From WVZL01 sp041862375 (lineage in GTDB: Bacteria; Acidobacteriota; Aminicenantia; Aminicenantales; Aminicenantaceae): DNA of 64,000 nt. This document shows positions 16,057 through 25,046 of the stretch, piece after piece; the first letter of the stretch is position 1; each line of letters begins with the position of its first letter. Location: contig JBGVTE010000065.1 in assembly GCA_041862375.1 (NCBI GenBank), positions 1 through 64,000 of the forward strand, written 5' to 3'. The translations under genes were made by a program, and so were the position numbers. Below the pieces are notes generated by a model. The model had not been told where the DNA came from. It did not search any database and saw nothing but the letters and a program-made list of their open reading frames with translations.

Positions 16057-17253
16057 ATGAATTTGGAAAAAACCATGAGAATTATCAGTGTAGTTGGTGC
16101 ACGCCCTCAATTCATTAAACTGGCTCCCTTCATTAGTGCCATAAAAAAACACAATGAGTCACACTCAAATCAGAAAATTGAACATTCGATTGTTCACACA
16201 GGACAGCATTACGACTATGAAATGAATAAGATTTTCTTTGATGAACTAGGTATTCCTGAGCCTGATGTTAACTTGGAGGTGGGTTCTGGCACTCATGGCA
16301 TTCAGACAGGCGAAATGATGAAAAGAGCTGAGCAGGCCCTGATAGAGAAGATGCCGAACTGGATTCTTGTTTACGGCGATACTAATTCAACCCTTGCTGG
16401 TGCGCTCGCTGCGGTGAAGCTTCATATCCTTGTTGGCCATGTAGAATCTGGCTTAAGAAGTTATAACAGAAAAATGCCTGAGGAAATAAACAGAATTCTT
16501 ACAGATCATTGTTCCGCTGTTCTCTTTTGCCCGACTGAAAATGCTGTAAAAAACTTAATGAAAGAAGGCTTTCCAAACATTATCAACAAGGGCATACTAT
16601 CAGACTCTTCTTCGATTGAATTGTTAATCAGCGACACCGAGCTACCAGTGGTAATAAATATCGGAGACATTATGTATGATACCCTTCTGATGGGCATGGA
16701 AATTGCCGAGAAGAAATCAACAATTTTAGAAAAACTCGATATCAAGCCAAATGAATATTACCTAGCAACAATACACAGGGCAGAAAATACAGACAATAAA
16801 GATAGACTAAGGACAATAATTGATTCATTCGTCGAGATAAGCGAAAAATATCCGCTTATATTTCCTGTTCATCCGAGAACAAGAAAAATCCTTGAGGAAT
16901 ATAATATCCCTCATTCAGGTTTAAACCAGGTGCTTTTGTTAGATCCTATCAGCTACTTCGATATGTTAATCCTTGAGAAAAACGCATATAAAATATTGAC
17001 AGATTCAGGAGGAGTTCAGAAGGAGGCATACTTGATGAAAATTCCGTGTATTACTTTGAGAGACGAGACAGAGTGGATAGAAACAGTGGAGAGCGGTTTT
17101 AATATTTTATCCGGGATAACTAAAGAGGCGATTGTTACATCAACACTCTCATCTCAATTCAGTCAACAAGCTAAAAAAGCTATTTTTGGAAATGGCCAGA
17201 CAAGTCAGGAAATGGTGAAGGTATTGATTAAACTGAAGGATTTGTCCTTTTAG
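16057..17253 (+). CDS. wecB: UDP-N-acetylglucosamine 2-epimerase (non-hydrolysing)
   Basis: It interconverts UDP-GlcNAc and UDP-ManNAc, supplying ManNAc-type sugars. Landmarks are SVVGARPQFIKLAP, HTGQHYDYEM, VYGDTNSTLAGALAA, GHVESGLRSYNRKMPEEINR and the C-terminal TDSGGVQKEAY. The length of 398 residues is slightly above the usual 360-390, with a short insertion near LSDSSSIELLISDTE. An ATG at 16075, directly before RIISVVGARP, is an alternative start. The last 26 bp overlap the end of the opposite-strand glycosyltransferase. Confidence 0.9.
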   Translation: MNLEKTMRIISVVGARPQFIKLAPFISAIKKHNESHSNQKIEHSIVHTGQHYDYEMNKIFFDELGIPEPDVNLEVGSGTHGIQTGEMMKRAEQALIEKMPNWILVYGDTNSTLAGALAAVKLHILVGHVESGLRSYNRKMPEEINRILTDHCSAVLFCPTENAVKNLMKEGFPNIINKGILSDSSSIELLISDTELPVVINIGDIMYDTLLMGMEIAEKKSTILEKLDIKPNEYYLATIHRAENTDNKDRLRTIIDSFVEISEKYPLIFPVHPRTRKILEEYNIPHSGLNQVLLLDPISYFDMLILEKNAYKILTDSGGVQKEAYLMKIPCITLRDETEWIETVESGFNILSGITKEAIVTSTLSSQFSQQAKKAIFGNGQTSQEMVKVLIKLKDLSF

Positions 17254-18430
17254 AGGATAGAGGGTAAATATTTTTCTGGATCAATAATTTCTTGTAGAGT
17301 TCGGCTATAATCTCAACCATTTTTTCACTGCTAAAATTCAAGGCCATTTCTCTTCCTGCCAGCCCCATTTCTTCTCTTTTTTGTTTATCCTCCAGAAGAA
17401 TCTGAATATGTTGTGCTAATTTTTCTGGATTTTTTGGAGGGACTAGAAAGCCATTTCTACCCTGGGTCACTAAATCAGGTATTCCCCCGATATTGCTGGC
17501 TACAATTGGCTTATTAAGAGCCATCGCTTCAACTAACACTCTTCCCATTCCTTCATTGAGGGAAGGCAGTACAAAAACATCAAAAATTGAGATGATTTTG
17601 ACTACATCATCCCTCCAGCCCAAGAAAACTACATTACTTTCAACGCCTGATTCACGAGCCTGTCTTTCCAAACTTAGCCTAAGATTTCCATCTCCTGCAA
17701 ATATAAAAAAAGTATTTGGATATGCGGGAATTATCTGTTGAGCAGCTTGAATCAAAAATTCCGGCCCTTTTACAGTCTCAAGTCTGCCAACTGTCCCAGC
17801 TACCATGGAATTTTCAGGTATTCCAAGCTCCTTTTTGAAATTCTGAGTTTCATAAAAAGGCAGTTCTTTGAATTTATCCAGCTCTACACCGCTAAAGATA
17901 ACAACAAATTTGTCCCCATCAGCTATTCCTGCCTTTATAGTGTCATCTTTTTCTTTTTCTGTGAGAGCAATTATTTTATCAGTTATTCGGGCAGCAATTT
18001 TTTCGAGCAAAATAAAGAGCTTTGTTTTTGCAGGGCCAAAGTAGCCAAAAAAGACATGTCCATGAGGTGTGTGTACTATGATTGGGACTCCTGCAAACTT
18101 CGCGGCAAACCTGCCCAGAAAGCCTCCCTTTGAAGTGTGAGTATGAACAATGTCAAATTTTCCTTTTCTTATAATTCTGTATAGTTTACAGAACGTCTTT
18201 AAGTCATTAAAGGGACTTATTCTGCGCACTAATTCAGGAATAAAAATATATTCTATTCCAAAATCTTCTATTTGTTTTCTCCTGTTATGTTCAGGCGCGT
18301 CTACAGGACCTCCTACTAGAGTTACATCAAATATGGTTTTATCCAATCCTCTGACTGTGAGAAACGTGTTTTCAGCTGATCCCCCTTTATCAAGGCGAGT
18401 AATGATGTGCAGAACTTTAGTCTTTTGCAT
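17228..18430 (-). CDS. GT4 family glycosyltransferase
   Basis: A protein of 400 residues with a GT-B fold. The N-terminal domain starts VLHIITRLDKGGSAENTF, HTHTSKGGFLGRFAA follows, and the C-terminal donor domain has NEGMGRVLVEAMALNKPIVASNIGG (the E-x7-E motif). It is the only leftward gene inside the rightward part of the locus, so it was probably acquired or moved separately. Its start overlaps the stop of a 56-codon ORF (18417-18587). Sugar specificity cannot be read from the sequence. Confidence 0.88.
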   Translation of the reverse strand: MQKTKVLHIITRLDKGGSAENTFLTVRGLDKTIFDVTLVGGPVDAPEHNRRKQIEDFGIEYIFIPELVRRISPFNDLKTFCKLYRIIRKGKFDIVHTHTSKGGFLGRFAAKFAGVPIIVHTPHGHVFFGYFGPAKTKLFILLEKIAARITDKIIALTEKEKDDTIKAGIADGDKFVVIFSGVELDKFKELPFYETQNFKKELGIPENSMVAGTVGRLETVKGPEFLIQAAQQIIPAYPNTFFIFAGDGNLRLSLERQARESGVESNVVFLGWRDDVVKIISIFDVFVLPSLNEGMGRVLVEAMALNKPIVASNIGGIPDLVTQGRNGFLVPPKNPEKLAQHIQILLEDKQKREEMGLAGREMALNFSSEKMVEIIAELYKKLLIQKNIYPLSSKRTNPSV

Positions 18431-18587
18431 ATTCAGCGGAAACTTCGATTAATACAGCGCCAGTGCTTTGATTCATATTAAAACAACTGAAAATAGCTTC
18501 ACAAGAGAAACGAGAAACATTTTTTTCTGCCTCCATTTTATTAAGCCCGTCTTTTAAAATCAAATTTATTCTTGCTTGCGTAAGCAT
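18417..18587 (-). CDS. Unrecognised 56-codon ORF overlapping the GT4 start
   Basis: The frame runs from an ATG at 18587 to a TAA at 18419-18417, so its stop lies inside the first codons of the leftward GT4 gene (ATG at 18430). This arrangement suits translational coupling. The product starts MLTQARINLILKDGLN and ends VLIEVSAEYAKD, with two cysteines in the middle. I do not recognise it. Its start codon and upstream GGA-plus-A-run lie inside the dispersed repeat (18581 onward). It may be the truncated 3' end of a longer gene or a chance frame. Confidence 0.35.
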   Translation of the reverse strand: MLTQARINLILKDGLNKMEAEKNVSRFSCEAIFSCFNMNQSTGAVLIEVSAEYAKD

Positions 18588-18615
18588 CTTTTTTTTCCGT
18601 TGATTATGAATAATT
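18581..18615 (+). repeat. Dispersed intergenic repeat, copy 3 (partial)
   Basis: TAAGCATC followed by a T run and CCGTTGATTATGA matches the end of the 11252 element with one extra base in CCGTTGAT. No inverted partner is clear downstream. The rest of the gap to 18830 is AT-rich and carries only the predicted promoter. Confidence 0.55.
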
Positions 18616-18725
18616 CCTATATGTTAAACATGATGAGCTGAACGGGGTCCCCTCGCAACTCTCTTTTTTTTATTCATCTAGCTTACCTTTAAAACCTCTC
18701 TAATTCAACGAAAGAAACAATACTA

Positions 18726-18754
18726 TTTACTTGCTTTTTTACCTGTGCTATAAG
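18726..18754 (+). promoter_or_regulatory. Predicted promoter for the glycosyltransferase run
   Basis: TTTACT (18726-18731) and TATAAG (18749-18754) are 17 bp apart, about 75 nt before the ATG at 18831. This is a moderate match only. Confidence 0.35.
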
Positions 18755-18830
18755 CTTTCTAGTGAGTAACTTGATTCCTCTCATGTATAAGCAAAGGAAT
18801 AAATAACGCAAACATAGAATTGAAAACTCT

Positions 18831-19931
18831 ATGAAAGCTCGCCAATTTAAAGTACTAATCGATGCCAGAGAGTTTATTCATGGAAGAGCAACAGGTATTG
18901 GAAGATATCTGGAAGGCCTGACCGACGCACTAGCTGAAGCTGACATAATAAACGAAATCAGTCTGGCAGTATCTTCCAGTGAGGCAGTTCCTCTTAAATT
19001 AAAAAACAGAAGGAAAATAAAGAAAAATTATATTAAATCCTCTTTTTTTAAATCAGAGAAAAAATTATCCAATCTCAGCAAACAGGAATACAACTTATTC
19101 ATCAGCCCCTACCCAAAATTTCCTCTCTTTGGTGTTCAATGCAAGGCTGTACACATAATACATGATGTACTCGACCTTACCCATCCTGCTTACAGAAAAC
19201 GCTTCAGAAAATTATTTGACCGTTTCAGGTTGAATTCGGCACTAAAAAAGGCATCCTTGACCTGGTATGACTCTTCATGGAGTTTGGAAGAGACTAAAAA
19301 ACACTTCGGGTATGCGGGTAAAAATCCAAGAGTGAGATATCCAGGACTGGACGAAAATTTAAAAAGTGACATGAAAGAAAATGAAGATTTAATTTTAAGC
19401 CAGCACAAATTAGAACCAGGATATATTTTAGTTCTGGGAAACGGATTACCGCATAAAAATTTAGGGATTTTACTAGAAATCGAAGATATGCTATCCAGAA
19501 AGATTGTATTTATCGGAGTACCTAAGAAAAACCAAAAGTTCTGGAAATCAAAACATCCATCATCTAGCTCGAAATGGATGCAGTTTGCTAGTGAGGAAGC
19601 TCTTCCAGTAATAATAAAAAGAGCTTTTTGTATTGCCCAGCCATCAACAGCAGAAGGATACGGTTATCCTCCACTAGAGGCTATGGCATGTGGTGTGCCC
19701 GCTGTAGTAAGCAAAATACCTGTTTTAATCGAGACAACTGGAGGAAATGCCTCGTTTTGTGATCCGGGAAATTCCAATGAATGGATAGAGGCTTTCCGGT
19801 CATTAGAAAATAAAAGCATCTACCAGAATCAAATAGCAAAGGGATTGAGATGGATAAAGCCACACATAGGAAAAAAAGGCTGGGGTCGACATATTTCGGA
19901 TTTAGAAGAACTTCTGAGTAAAGCAAATTGA
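18831..19931 (+). CDS. GT4 family glycosyltransferase
   Basis: A protein of 366 residues. The N-terminus LIDAREFIHGRATGIGRYLEGL is typical of GT4 enzymes related to mannosyltransferases. The donor domain shows VLGNGLPHKNLGIL and STAEGYGYPPLEAMACGVPAVVS. It is the first gene of a run of rightward glycan genes reaching to 32626. No strong ribosome-binding site is visible before the ATG. Donor and acceptor are unknown. Confidence 0.87.
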   Translation: MKARQFKVLIDAREFIHGRATGIGRYLEGLTDALAEADIINEISLAVSSSEAVPLKLKNRRKIKKNYIKSSFFKSEKKLSNLSKQEYNLFISPYPKFPLFGVQCKAVHIIHDVLDLTHPAYRKRFRKLFDRFRLNSALKKASLTWYDSSWSLEETKKHFGYAGKNPRVRYPGLDENLKSDMKENEDLILSQHKLEPGYILVLGNGLPHKNLGILLEIEDMLSRKIVFIGVPKKNQKFWKSKHPSSSSKWMQFASEEALPVIIKRAFCIAQPSTAEGYGYPPLEAMACGVPAVVSKIPVLIETTGGNASFCDPGNSNEWIEAFRSLENKSIYQNQIAKGLRWIKPHIGKKGWGRHISDLEELLSKAN

Positions 19932-19990
19932 AAGATGAGCTGGATTGTATCCCCCTGATTTAAACTATTAACCTCACCGTCGTATTTTTG

Positions 19991-21121
19991 ATGAGAAAAA
20001 ATAAGAGCTTAAAAACGAAACCAATTCAACATAATGAAAGATTGTGGTCTATCGTGATGATAGAGCTAACCAATTTCTGTAACTTCAGTTGCTCATTTTG
20101 TACCAGCGACTCCATGAAAAGAAAAAAGACTAATATGCCCCAAGATCTCTGGAAAAAAATCCTCAGAGAGCTTGGAGAAAAGAAGATGACTCAGGTTGTT
20201 TTTTTTCATTTACTGGGGGAACCCCTCCTTCATAAAGACATCTACGAAGCCATACGTTTTGCCAACAGTTACGGGCTATCAGTAAGCCTGTATACGAATG
20301 GAGCCTTGCTGGACACAACCAGGACAGAGATGTTGCTGGATGCACTGAAGATTGGCAGAGTGGTTCTCAGCCTCCAGATCGCTGATCCTGAATCTTTTTA
20401 TATTCGGTCTCGTGGAGTGCTTTCTTGGCAAACTTATATTGAGCGGCTGCAGGATTTCATTGTGAATGCGACGTCCCTTGAAACTCCTATTCCCGTTCAG
20501 ATACATTATTTGGCTAACGTTCGTGGCAGAGGCTGGAATATTGTAAAAATAATCCAAGAACAAAAAATCATTCAAAAAATTTATGACGAGTGGCAGGAAA
20601 CAGAAGGAGGCAGAAAACGATATAAAATAAATATTTTTAATCCTGCCGCATCGTATCCCCTCGGCAGTAATGCTTCTTTCTTTGTAAAGCACATGGGGAC
20701 CTGGGATAATAAGCATATCCCTGATAACATGGATGTTATCCTTAGAGATCGGGGACATTGTGATTTAATGACTGACACGTTCGCCATCCTCGCAGATGGA
20801 ACGTGCACGTATTGTTGCTGCGACTATGAAGGTGAGTTAAACCTGGGGAATGTTCACCAAAGCACGCTTGAGGATATCTATTACGGAAAAAAGGCAACTG
20901 CTATACGTGAAGCCGAGAAAAAAGGCAGATTAATCGAAGAGCAGTGCATGGTTTGTCGTGGTTCCCTCGTCTATAAAAAGAGCAGGAAGCAAGTACCCTC
21001 CAGTAACATACTTACAGAATATTACTATTTTCGAGACCATTTTAGACGCTATGGTCTCAAAAGTGCATGTCGGAAAGCAGTGGAAAATTTCGAACGCCGG
21101 ATAAGTATACTTTTCAAATGA
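19991..21121 (+). CDS. Radical SAM/SPASM domain protein within the glycan locus
   Basis: A protein of 376 residues. The radical SAM cysteines are Cys30, Cys34 and Cys37 (CNFSCSFC), and HLLGEPLL stands in for the GGEP motif. The C-terminal SPASM-like region has GHC, GTCTYCCCDYEGELNLGN and QCMVCRG, which likely bind an auxiliary cluster. Radical SAM/SPASM enzymes of this type occur in surface-glycan clusters with no defined substrate. It overlaps the next GT4 gene (ATGA), so it is part of the operon and not a bystander. Confidence 0.85.
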   Translation: MRKNKSLKTKPIQHNERLWSIVMIELTNFCNFSCSFCTSDSMKRKKTNMPQDLWKKILRELGEKKMTQVVFFHLLGEPLLHKDIYEAIRFANSYGLSVSLYTNGALLDTTRTEMLLDALKIGRVVLSLQIADPESFYIRSRGVLSWQTYIERLQDFIVNATSLETPIPVQIHYLANVRGRGWNIVKIIQEQKIIQKIYDEWQETEGGRKRYKINIFNPAASYPLGSNASFFVKHMGTWDNKHIPDNMDVILRDRGHCDLMTDTFAILADGTCTYCCCDYEGELNLGNVHQSTLEDIYYGKKATAIREAEKKGRLIEEQCMVCRGSLVYKKSRKQVPSSNILTEYYYFRDHFRRYGLKSACRKAVENFERRISILFK

Positions 21122-22329
21122 AGGTTTTATTCGTAAGCGATGTTCCTTTAGAAAATCCAACGAGTGGAGCTGAACAGGTCCTTTTCCAGCAGGCACAGGG
21201 ACTTGTCAGGGAAGGCATGGAAGTCTATGCCATTACCCGCCAAGACAGAGCTTACCCTATAGTTTTTAGGAATGTGGCAGGAGCTGAGGAGGCCTGCTAT
21301 AGTGCTCAGCCCAAAAATATTGTGCGTTTTTCATCTTCCCTTCTTAAAAAACCACCAATTTTATACAAACGTTTCACTGAAGGAGGCACTTTCGATGCCT
21401 GGATATGCCATCAGCCATTCACCAGCTTTTCCCTGTTGATGAGGGGAAAATTAAAAGACACTCCCTTTCTTTACGTTTTTCACTCACCGAGCCATGAGGA
21501 ATATATACTATCCCACGAGAACAAAAGCAGGTTGATAAATTTTCTCCATGTTAGCGCTCGCCGGATGATAGAGAGATATTGTCTAAAAAGAGCTCTGATA
21601 ATCTTGGTTCTCAGCGAATACATGAAGCAGAGAGTGCAGGAGATCCATAAAATACTTCCAGATAAAATCATAGTAAACCCAGGCGGTGTTGACCTTGATC
21701 GTTTCAAGCCGCATTCGAGCCGCGATTCCTTAAAAAAGAAACTTGGTTTTCCTGAAAGAAAGATCCATCTCCTGACAGTCCGCAACCTTGATCCAAGGAT
21801 GGGAATTGATAATCTGCTAAAATGCATTTTCCTTCTTAAGAAAAAAAAGTTCCCCATTTATTTGATTCTCGGTGGGGAGGGAACAGAGAGAAAAAACCTT
21901 GAGCGTATCATTGAAGAAAATGGTTTGAACGAAAATGTGACCATGAAAGGATTTATCCCTCCGGGCATATTGCCTGATTACTACGGAGCTGCTGATTTCT
22001 TCGTTCTCCCCACTCGCCGTCTGGAAGGTTTTGGACTCGTTACTCCTGAATCCATGGCCTGTGGCACCCCTGTTCTGGGCACACCTGTAGGTGGAACAGT
22101 AGAAATCCTGTCTGGTCTGGACAAGCAATTTCTTTTTAAAGACTGCTCCCCCGAAGCTATGGCAGAGGGTATTCAAGCGGTAATTAATAAATATTTCACC
22201 AATAGGAACAAATATGATCAACTGAGGATTCGCTGCAGAGAGTATACGGAGAAAAAATATCCCTGGCAGCGCCATATAAATCAATTAAAGTTATCTTTAG
22301 AAAAGGCAACCAGATCTAAAAAATTTTGA
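21118..22329 (+). CDS. GT4 family glycosyltransferase
   Basis: About 403 residues from the ATG at 21118, which overlaps the previous stop. The N-terminus is MKVLFVSDVPLENPTSGAEQ. The C-terminal domain has TVRNLDPRMGIDNLL, LGGEGTERKNLE and RRLEGFGLVTPESMACGTPVLG. This is a standard two-domain GT-B enzyme of the cytoplasmic face of the inner membrane. The 17 residues before this ATG in the same frame belong to the preceding gene's tail. Confidence 0.87.
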   Translation: MKVLFVSDVPLENPTSGAEQVLFQQAQGLVREGMEVYAITRQDRAYPIVFRNVAGAEEACYSAQPKNIVRFSSSLLKKPPILYKRFTEGGTFDAWICHQPFTSFSLLMRGKLKDTPFLYVFHSPSHEEYILSHENKSRLINFLHVSARRMIERYCLKRALIILVLSEYMKQRVQEIHKILPDKIIVNPGGVDLDRFKPHSSRDSLKKKLGFPERKIHLLTVRNLDPRMGIDNLLKCIFLLKKKKFPIYLILGGEGTERKNLERIIEENGLNENVTMKGFIPPGILPDYYGAADFFVLPTRRLEGFGLVTPESMACGTPVLGTPVGGTVEILSGLDKQFLFKDCSPEAMAEGIQAVINKYFTNRNKYDQLRIRCREYTEKKYPWQRHINQLKLSLEKATRSKKF

Positions 22330-22361
22330 GGATTCATTCGGACAAATCTTGAGGTAGACAT

Positions 22362-22967
22362 ATGAAACACATAAAACTTTTAATAAAGAAATTAGGGTAT
22401 AACCAATTGAGAAATAAACTATATAATGAGTTTATTGAAACAGTACTACATCCTTTTGCAGTCTACGGCAAAATTTCTATTTCTGAAGGTTCTTTTTTAA
22501 TGAAATTAGTTAGAGAAACTCAAGCTTTTCCAGGCCCGATTATTGAAGTAGGAACTCTATTTGGATATTCAACAATAACATTAATCTACGCCAAGGATCC
22601 TAGAAAGAAGTTGATAACCGTGGATGATTACAGCTGGAATCCATGCGGACTTGGTAGTAGTATTCACTTTGATCTTACCAAAGAAATCTTGAAAGAAGCT
22701 GTAGAAAAATATTCTGTTCATTCGTTAAAAATGAATAAACAAGAATTTTATAAGACTTATGATGAGACCTCTCCTTCGCTCGTTTTTTTGGATGCTGACC
22801 ATTCTTACGAATCTACTTTAGAGGATTTAAAATGGGCAAAGCGTGTTGGTGCTAAAGTTATTTGTGGGCATGACTATAAGGAACAGACTCCTGGAGTGAT
22901 TCAAGCTGTGAATGAAGTATGTGGTGGAGCACCTTCGCGAGTCCATGAATCCATATTTGTACTCTAA
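22362..22967 (+). CDS. Class I SAM-dependent methyltransferase (Methyltransf_24-like)
   Basis: A protein of 201 residues with a SAM-binding segment, IIEVGTLFGYSTITL (about 60-74), and VFLDADHSYESTLEDLKWA near residue 140, typical of the Methyltransf_24/CmcI-like group. These modify small molecules or glycans, often as O-methyltransferases. The acidic DADH segment could bind metal. The target is presumably a sugar or end-cap of the locus polysaccharide (inference). Confidence 0.8.
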   Translation: MKHIKLLIKKLGYNQLRNKLYNEFIETVLHPFAVYGKISISEGSFLMKLVRETQAFPGPIIEVGTLFGYSTITLIYAKDPRKKLITVDDYSWNPCGLGSSIHFDLTKEILKEAVEKYSVHSLKMNKQEFYKTYDETSPSLVFLDADHSYESTLEDLKWAKRVGAKVICGHDYKEQTPGVIQAVNEVCGGAPSRVHESIFVL

Positions 22968-22991
22968 AAAGCTATTACTTTTGGATTCAAA

Positions 22992-24215
22992 ATGAAGATT
23001 ATTATTGTAAATGAATACTTCTCCCCTGTCGGTGGTACAGAGCAATACCTTATTCCAGTATGCCAGGAACTTGAGAAAAATGGGCATGAAATTGCTGTGG
23101 TGTATGGAGAACAAACTGGGCGGGAGGAATTCTTAAAGGATAGGAGATACTATTTAATTCCAGATATTTTAGGTCATCACTCCAGAAAAAACAAAAAGGG
23201 TCTTGAACGTCTTGAAGCTGTTGTTAAAGAAGAAGACCCAGATATCATATACATCCATCAGGTTCACAATCCATTTGCCATAAGGGTGTTGATCCGTAAT
23301 AAACCCTGTATACGATACTTTCACGGATTTAAAATATTATGTCCAGCAGGTCATCACACCCTCATTAAATCCGATAAAATATGCGAAATATCAACAAGCT
23401 ACCGCTGCCTTGTGCGCGCTTATTCTGAGCGTTGCATGCCCAGGAATATCTTTAAATCCGGCAGCCTCATTCGCCTCGGATTTGCTAATCTCAGAATCAA
23501 CATGCACATAAGAAAATTCATTGTTGCCAGTAGTTACATGAAGGAAATGCTGATAGATGCAGGGCTTCCCGAAGATAGGATTGAGATTATTTCATATTAT
23601 ACAAGGCTTCCCCACGCTATAAGCGAAGAAGAAAATACATCACCTGTATTTGATATTCTGTTTCTCGGCCGCTTGGTGAAACCCAAGGGATTACATTTTC
23701 TGATAGAGGCACTGAAGTACATTGACGGTCAATGGCAGTGCACTGTTATTGGCGAAGGTCCGGAATTTGAATCTATTCGAAATATTGCCAAAAAATATCA
23801 AATTTCCGAAAGACTCCATTTTACTGGCTGGCTTCCTAATGAGGCCTTGGGAAAATATTACAGAAAGGCTCGAGTAGTAGTGGTTCCTTCTGTATGGCCA
23901 GAGCCATTTGGTATTGTCGGGATTGAAGCTATGTCTTATGCAAAACCGGTAGTAGCCTTTGATGTGGGGGGAATTTCCGAATGGCTTGAGGACGGCAGAA
24001 ATGGATTCCTAGTACCAAGGAAGGATGTGAAAGGGCTGGCTCAAAAAATTGAAGTGCTACTACGAGATAAAGACCTTGCGAGAAAATTTGGGGAAAAGGG
24101 CAGAGAAACTGTAGAGAATTATTTCACAAAAGATATTCACATAAAGAGGCTGATGCAAGTCTTTGAGAAGGTTCAAAAAGATGATTTTTCTACTGCCAAA
24201 TATGCTGTGAAGTAA
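22992..24215 (+). CDS. GT4 family glycosyltransferase
   Basis: A protein of 407 residues. The N-terminus is MKIIIVNEYFSPVGGTEQYLIPV. Then come a cysteine-bearing insert (ILCPAGHHTLI, CEISTSYRC), LFLGRLVKPKGLHFLIEAL and PEPFGIVGIEAMSYAKPVVAFDVGG. The four-cysteine insert near residues 118-155 is found in a subset of GT4 enzymes and may bind metal. It sits 24 bp after the methyltransferase and 8 bp before the next one. Confidence 0.88.
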   Translation: MKIIIVNEYFSPVGGTEQYLIPVCQELEKNGHEIAVVYGEQTGREEFLKDRRYYLIPDILGHHSRKNKKGLERLEAVVKEEDPDIIYIHQVHNPFAIRVLIRNKPCIRYFHGFKILCPAGHHTLIKSDKICEISTSYRCLVRAYSERCMPRNIFKSGSLIRLGFANLRINMHIRKFIVASSYMKEMLIDAGLPEDRIEIISYYTRLPHAISEEENTSPVFDILFLGRLVKPKGLHFLIEALKYIDGQWQCTVIGEGPEFESIRNIAKKYQISERLHFTGWLPNEALGKYYRKARVVVVPSVWPEPFGIVGIEAMSYAKPVVAFDVGGISEWLEDGRNGFLVPRKDVKGLAQKIEVLLRDKDLARKFGEKGRETVENYFTKDIHIKRLMQVFEKVQKDDFSTAKYAVK

Positions 24216-24223
24216 GGAATATA

Positions 24224-25033
24224 ATGGCAAGGGATAAAAATGTTCTTGAAGATTATGAAAAAATATGGAAAAGATGGGCTAAAAAAGAGGATCGCCTTGA
24301 AGTAATAGCCCAGCATAGGCTTACCCGCAGCCGTTTTTTAACTCTTTTGAGACACGTTATTAAAGAGTTGGGAACGGGCGCTTGTGTTGTTGAACTGGGA
24401 TGCGGAACAGCTATTGACGTAGGAATTTTATCTAAAAATTTTCCCAATTGTCTTTTTTTTGCGACCGACCTTTCCAAGAACGCTGTTAAACTCGCCAAGG
24501 AAATCAGTCTTGAGCTTGGCAGCGTATTTTACATCTTTTTAAGTGACATGAGAAACTTGCCTTTTACTCATAACTCAATGGATCTTATCTTCAGTCAGGG
24601 CGTTATGGAGCACTTTGAAGATCCAACTCCATTTTTTCGAGAGCAAATAAGAGCTTTAAAACACAGCGGGTATCTTGTAGTTAATGTCCCTCAAAAATAT
24701 ACGGGTTATACTCTTTATAAACACAGACAAATGAAAAAAGGATTGTGGAAGCTTGGTTGGGAAACCGAATACAGCTATTTTGCTTTAAAGAAAATTGTCT
24801 GCGGTTTGGGCCTCACTGAGGCCAGTCATCTTGGCGATGACTACTGGAAAAGTTGGGGGGAACCAATCTTTATAGTCCGTGATTTAGGTAATAAAATTCT
24901 CAGGAATTTTCACTTTAAGCCTCTGAATTTGTTCCTTCTGCCAGCAAAATTATATAACATAATGTGGCAATTTGTTGAAAATCATTGGGGGCATCTATTC
25001 ATGAAGAATCTGATCGTCGTATTTAAAAAATAA
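24224..25033 (+). CDS. Class I SAM-dependent methyltransferase
   Basis: A protein of 269 residues. Motif I is VVELGCGTAIDVGIL (about 49-63). FATDLSKNAVKLA and LIFSQGVMEHFEDPTPFF mark the Methyltransf_11/25 fold. A basic segment near the C-terminus could contact lipid or glycan. It is one of four methyltransferases in the locus, so the polymer is probably methylated at several positions or capped. Confidence 0.85.
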   Translation: MARDKNVLEDYEKIWKRWAKKEDRLEVIAQHRLTRSRFLTLLRHVIKELGTGACVVELGCGTAIDVGILSKNFPNCLFFATDLSKNAVKLAKEISLELGSVFYIFLSDMRNLPFTHNSMDLIFSQGVMEHFEDPTPFFREQIRALKHSGYLVVNVPQKYTGYTLYKHRQMKKGLWKLGWETEYSYFALKKIVCGLGLTEASHLGDDYWKSWGEPIFIVRDLGNKILRNFHFKPLNLFLLPAKLYNIMWQFVENHWGHLFMKNLIVVFKK

Positions 25034-25046
25034 ATCCTGGAGTGAA

